Source: Streptomyces shenzhenensis | GTDB taxonomy: Bacteria > Actinomycetota > Actinomycetes > Streptomycetales > Streptomycetaceae | Reading direction: 5' to 3' | Assembly (NCBI RefSeq): GCF_003688995.1 | Contig: NZ_PENI01000011.1 | Coordinates: 124,001-188,000, forward strand | DNA length: 64,000 nt | Shown here: in pieces, positions 61,447 through 64,000 of the stretch | How positions within the stretch are numbered: the stretch's first letter is position 1 | Layout: each line of letters begins with the position of its first letter | Translations under genes and position numbers: made by a program | The notes under the pieces: model-generated | Databases searched by the model: none | What the model was told of the DNA's origin: nothing | What the model saw: only the letters and a program-made list of their open reading frames with translations

Positions 61447-61464
61447 CCGCCCTCAGGAGGGCGG
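61447..61464. terminator. Hairpin between convergent TetR and M23 genes
   Basis: CCGCCCT (61447-61453), CAGG, AGGGCGG (61458-61464) overlaps the stop codon of the M23 gene and could end transcription from both directions. Confidence 0.5.
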
Positions 61465-62130
61465 CACACCCAGGACCGGCAGCAGTCTCGACGGGCCCCG
61501 GCGCAGCAGCCACGGGGGCAGCAGCAGGAGCGGATCCAGATAGGTGTCGCCCCTGAGCAGTCCCCAGTGGACACAGGTGCCGGCGGCGCAGTGCGATCCG
61601 GTCGCCGCCACCCGCCCCACCACCTCGCCCGCCGCCACCTCGTCGCCCGTGCGCACCGACGGGTCCACCGGCTCGTAGGTCGTCCGCAGGTCCGTGCCCG
61701 CCAGCTCGACGGAGACCACGCCCCGACCGGCGACCCGGCCCGCGAAGGACACCCGGCCCGCCGCCACCGCCCGCACCGGAGCACCGGACGGTGCGCCCAG
61801 ATCGACGCCCCGGTGCCCGGGGCCGTACGCCGTCGCCGGCGGCTCCCAGCCCCGTATCACCACGGGCCGGGTCCCCACCGGCCAGACCCGGGCGAGCGCC
61901 GGGACCGGGGCCGACGGGGGCGGGGCAGGAGGTGGCGCGGGAGGCGGGAGCGTGACGGCCGCCGGCCCCGGCGGCTGTGCCCGGGCCGGGAGGGCCGGAC
62001 CGCCCAGGACCGCGGCCGGCACCACCGTCGCAAGCACCACCGCCCACACCCACACCCACGCCCACCCGGCCCGGACCGTACGCGGGCCCCGCGCGGACCG
62101 CGTCGCACGCCTCGCTGTCGTCGCACTCAT
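61453..62130 (-). CDS. M23-like peptidoglycan peptidase domain, secreted, altered active site
   Basis: The product has 225 residues. An Arg-rich N-terminus and hydrophobic segment (WVWAVVLATVVPAAVLGG, about 27-44) form a signal peptide ending near ARA; a Pro-rich spacer follows. The LytM/M23 domain has the zinc ligands His106 and Asp110 in GHRGVDLGAPSG. The second motif, normally HxH, reads CVHWG (Cys186-Val-His188), so His188 can bind zinc but the first His is Cys. It may be a non-catalytic wall-binding or regulatory member. It is divergent from rpsB. Confidence 0.82.
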   Translation of the reverse strand: MSATTARRATRSARGPRTVRAGWAWVWVWAVVLATVVPAAVLGGPALPARAQPPGPAAVTLPPPAPPPAPPPSAPVPALARVWPVGTRPVVIRGWEPPATAYGPGHRGVDLGAPSGAPVRAVAAGRVSFAGRVAGRGVVSVELAGTDLRTTYEPVDPSVRTGDEVAAGEVVGRVAATGSHCAAGTCVHWGLLRGDTYLDPLLLLPPWLLRRGPSRLLPVLGVPPS

Positions 62131-62189
62131 GCGAGAACCGTCCCGCGGCTTCGTCGATCATGGCCGGGACCGGTGGACTACTGACGGGT

Positions 62190-62198
62190 TGTGGACAA
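62190..62198 (-). promoter_or_regulatory. DnaA-box match (minus strand) in the rpsB upstream region
   Basis: TGTGGACAA at 62190-62198 is the reverse complement of TTGTCCACA. It lies in the symmetric TTGTGGACAA, 212 bases before the rpsB start and 60 before the M23 start. A TACACT box at 62228-62233 is a possible rpsB -10. Confidence 0.35.
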
Positions 62199-62409
62199 CG
62201 GCGTCACCCGGTACCTCGCCGGTCCCGTACACTTCTGGTGGCGACTCGGGTCACCGGGTCGACTTCGCACGCCCCGACACACACCGGCCGGCAACGTCCG
62301 TTGGTGTCAGCGCCCCTCGGTCCTCCTGTGGCAACGGCGCACGTGGGCGTCAGGCGCGGAAGCCGTCCGGCATCCGCGGCACAACCGAGAAATCCAAGGA
62401 GATACGGCC

Positions 62410-63360
62410 ATGGCCGTCGTCACGATGCGGGAGCTGCTGGAGAGCGGCGTCCACTTCGGTCACCAGACCCGCCGCTGGAACCCGAAGATGAAGCGCTTCA
62501 TCTTCACCGAGCGCAACGGCATCTACATCATCGACCTGCTCCAGTCGCTGTCGTACATCGACCGCGCCTTCGAGTTCGTCAAGGAGACCGTCGCCCACGG
62601 CGGCACGGTCATGTTCGTGGGCACCAAGAAGCAGGCGCAGGAGGCCATCGCCGAGCAGGCCACCCGCGTCGGCATGCCCTTCGTCAACCAGCGCTGGCTG
62701 GGCGGCATGCTCACCAACTTCTCGACCGTCTACAAGCGTCTGCAGCGCCTGAAGGAGCTTGAGCAGATCGACTTCGAGGACGTCGCGGCCTCCGGTCTGA
62801 CCAAGAAGGAGCTTCTCGTGCTCTCGCGCGAGAAGGCCAAGCTGGAGAAGACCCTCGGTGGTATCCGCGAGATGCAGAAGGTGCCCAGCGCCGTCTGGAT
62901 CGTGGACACCAAGAAGGAGCACATCGCGGTCGGCGAGGCCCGGAAGCTCAACATCCCGGTCGTCGCCATCCTCGACACCAACTGTGACCCCGACGAGGTC
63001 GACTACAAGATCCCGGGCAACGACGACGCGATCCGCTCCGTCACCCTGCTCACCCGTGTGATCGCCGACGCCGTCGCCGAGGGCCTGATCGCGCGCTCCG
63101 GTGTCGCGACCGAGGGCAAGGGCGAGAAGGCCGCGGGCGAGCCGCTGGCCGAGTGGGAGCGCGACCTGCTCGAGGGCGAGAAGAAGGCCGAGGACGCTCC
63201 GGCCGCGGAGGCTCCCGCCGCTGTCGAGGCTCCCGCTGCTGCCGAGGCGCCGGCTGCTGTCGAGGCTCCGGCGGCCGTCGAGGCTCCGGCCGAGGACGCG
63301 CCGGCCGCCGTTGCGGCTCCCGCTGCCGAGGCCCCGGCCGCCGAGGGCGAGCAGGCCTGA
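62410..63360 (+). CDS. rpsB: 30S ribosomal protein S2
   Basis: S2 joins the 30S subunit late in assembly. The 316-residue product has the core MAVVTMRELLESGVHFGHQT, NPKMKRFIFTERNGIYIIDL, NQRWLGGMLTNFSTVYKRL and DTNCDPDEVDYKIPGNDDAI. From about residue 255 it carries a repetitive EAPAAVEAPAA tail, about 60 residues not found in E. coli S2. CCAAGGAGATACGGCC precedes the ATG. It is followed by tsf, the usual pairing. Confidence 0.97.
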   Translation: MAVVTMRELLESGVHFGHQTRRWNPKMKRFIFTERNGIYIIDLLQSLSYIDRAFEFVKETVAHGGTVMFVGTKKQAQEAIAEQATRVGMPFVNQRWLGGMLTNFSTVYKRLQRLKELEQIDFEDVAASGLTKKELLVLSREKAKLEKTLGGIREMQKVPSAVWIVDTKKEHIAVGEARKLNIPVVAILDTNCDPDEVDYKIPGNDDAIRSVTLLTRVIADAVAEGLIARSGVATEGKGEKAAGEPLAEWERDLLEGEKKAEDAPAAEAPAAVEAPAAAEAPAAVEAPAAVEAPAEDAPAAVAAPAAEAPAAEGEQA

Positions 63361-63379
63361 CCCGTCAGCGCCAGCGTTG

Positions 63380-63416
63380 ACGGCGGGAGCGGCGACATGA
63401 AGTCCGCTCCCGCCGT
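63380..63416 (+). terminator. Hairpin between rpsB and tsf
   Basis: ACGGCGGGAGCGG (63380-63392) pairs perfectly with CCGCTCCCGCCGT (63404-63416) around an 11-base loop. As the genes are normally co-expressed, it may be an attenuator rather than a full stop; an mRNA-stabilising hairpin is the alternative. Confidence 0.6.
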
Positions 63417-63518
63417 TCACCCGTAGGTCAGCACCGAGTCGGGGATCTGCACGTACATGTAGATCGCAGACCGTGCAGATCTTCGATTCTCCAGACTTCG
63501 AGAAAGATTCACAGACTC

Positions 63519-64000
63519 ATGGCGAACTACACCGCCGCTGACGTCAAGCAGCTCCGTGAGCTCACCGGCGCCGGCATGATGGACTGCAAGAAGGCGCTGG
63601 ACGAGGCCGAGGGCAACGTCGAGAAGGCCGTCGAGGCGCTCCGTATCAAGGGCCAGAAGGGCGTCGCCAAGCGCGAGGGCCGCTCCGCCGAGAACGGCGC
63701 CGTGGTCTCGGTCATCGCCGACGACAACTCCTCCGGCGTCCTCGTCGAGCTGAAGTGCGAGACGGACTTCGTCGCCAAGGGCGAGAAGTTCCAGGCCGTC
63801 GCCGGCGCCATCGCCGAGCACGTCGCGAAGACCTCCCCGGCCGACCTCGAGGCGCTGCTCGCCTCCGAGATCGAGGCCGGCAAGACCGTCCAGGCGTTCG
63901 TGGACGAGGCCAACGCCAACCTGGGCGAGAAGATCGTCCTGGACCGCTTCGCGCAGTTCGCCGACGGTTTCGTGACCGCGTACATGCACCGCACCATGCC
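63519..64000 (+). CDS. tsf: Elongation factor Ts, N-terminal part (runs off the window)
   Basis: EF-Ts recycles EF-Tu by nucleotide exchange. The visible 160 residues contain MANYTAADVKQLRELTGAGM with the EF-Tu-binding core MMDCKKALDEAEGNVEKAVE, then ADDNSSGVLVELKCETDFVAK. The frame is open at the right edge. An AGAAAG sequence precedes the ATG weakly. Confidence 0.96.
   Translation, partial: MANYTAADVKQLRELTGAGMMDCKKALDEAEGNVEKAVEALRIKGQKGVAKREGRSAENGAVVSVIADDNSSGVLVELKCETDFVAKGEKFQAVAGAIAEHVAKTSPADLEALLASEIEAGKTVQAFVDEANANLGEKIVLDRFAQFADGFVTAYMHRTM

Overview
The window is a 64 kb piece of a high-GC actinobacterial chromosome, almost certainly from Streptomyces or a very close relative. The evidence is the GC-rich third codon positions, frequent GTG starts, many ATGA/GTGA stop-start overlaps, and the gene set itself: a lysine-tailed HU (hupS), nsdA, whiG, four consecutive type I signal peptidase genes, CofC for F420, and an RNase III (absB-type) locus. 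From memory, gene order follows the hupS-to-tsf core of the Streptomyces coelicolor chromosome. There is no prophage, insertion sequence, CRISPR array, rRNA or complete tRNA that I can support.

Layout. 0-5 kb: hupS, then cofC, a PlsC-type acyltransferase, gpsA and ddlA (F420, phospholipid and cell-wall precursors). 5-10 kb: a DUF3515 lipoprotein, a stand-alone Lrp/AsnC ligand domain, thiL-thiD, rpmB and a FakA/DhaL-type protein. 10-15 kb: an overlapping minus-strand pair encoding a large TPR protein and an HSP90/HtpG-like ATPase, which looks like an accessory insertion. 15-24 kb: recG carrying an in-frame intein in its P-loop, rsmD, coaD, a coiled-coil protein, yceD-rpmF-rnc, mutM and an HxlR regulator. 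24-36 kb: a CAP-domain protein, acylphosphatase, a 67-residue protein, smc, glcP, a flavin-dependent oxidoreductase, an NCS1 permease and ftsY, followed by a 1.1 kb repeat-rich non-coding stretch. 36-44 kb: a Prim-Pol-like protein, nsdA, then the nitrogen operon amtB-glnK-glnD behind a recognisable GlnR box. 44-56 kb: ffh, a methyltransferase, a compact ProRS, an SprT-like protein, then rpsP-khpA-rimM-trmD-rplS, sipWXYZ and a Nudix gene. 56-64 kb: DUF2469, yraN-comM-dprA, whiG, a TetR regulator, an M23-like protein, rpsB and the start of tsf.

How the genes fit together. Most are housekeeping: both protein halves of the SRP pathway (ffh, ftsY) plus the signal peptidases, a ribosome and RNA-maturation set (rpsP, rimM, trmD, rplS, rpmB, rpmF, rnc, rsmD, rpsB, tsf), chromosome and repair functions (smc, recG, mutM, dprA), and nitrogen sensing. 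Developmental control enters through nsdA and whiG.

The most unusual object is the 275-residue intein in RecG. It has Ala at position 1, the Trp/Cys/Thr signature of class 3 inteins, and a homing-endonuclease region that is shortened and lacks one catalytic aspartate. Other points of interest are the HSP90-TPR couple, a ProRS without the usual bacterial editing insertion, the decayed minisatellites after ftsY, four exact 10-bp repeats before whiG, several operator-like palindromes, and a structured leader before the 67-residue protein.
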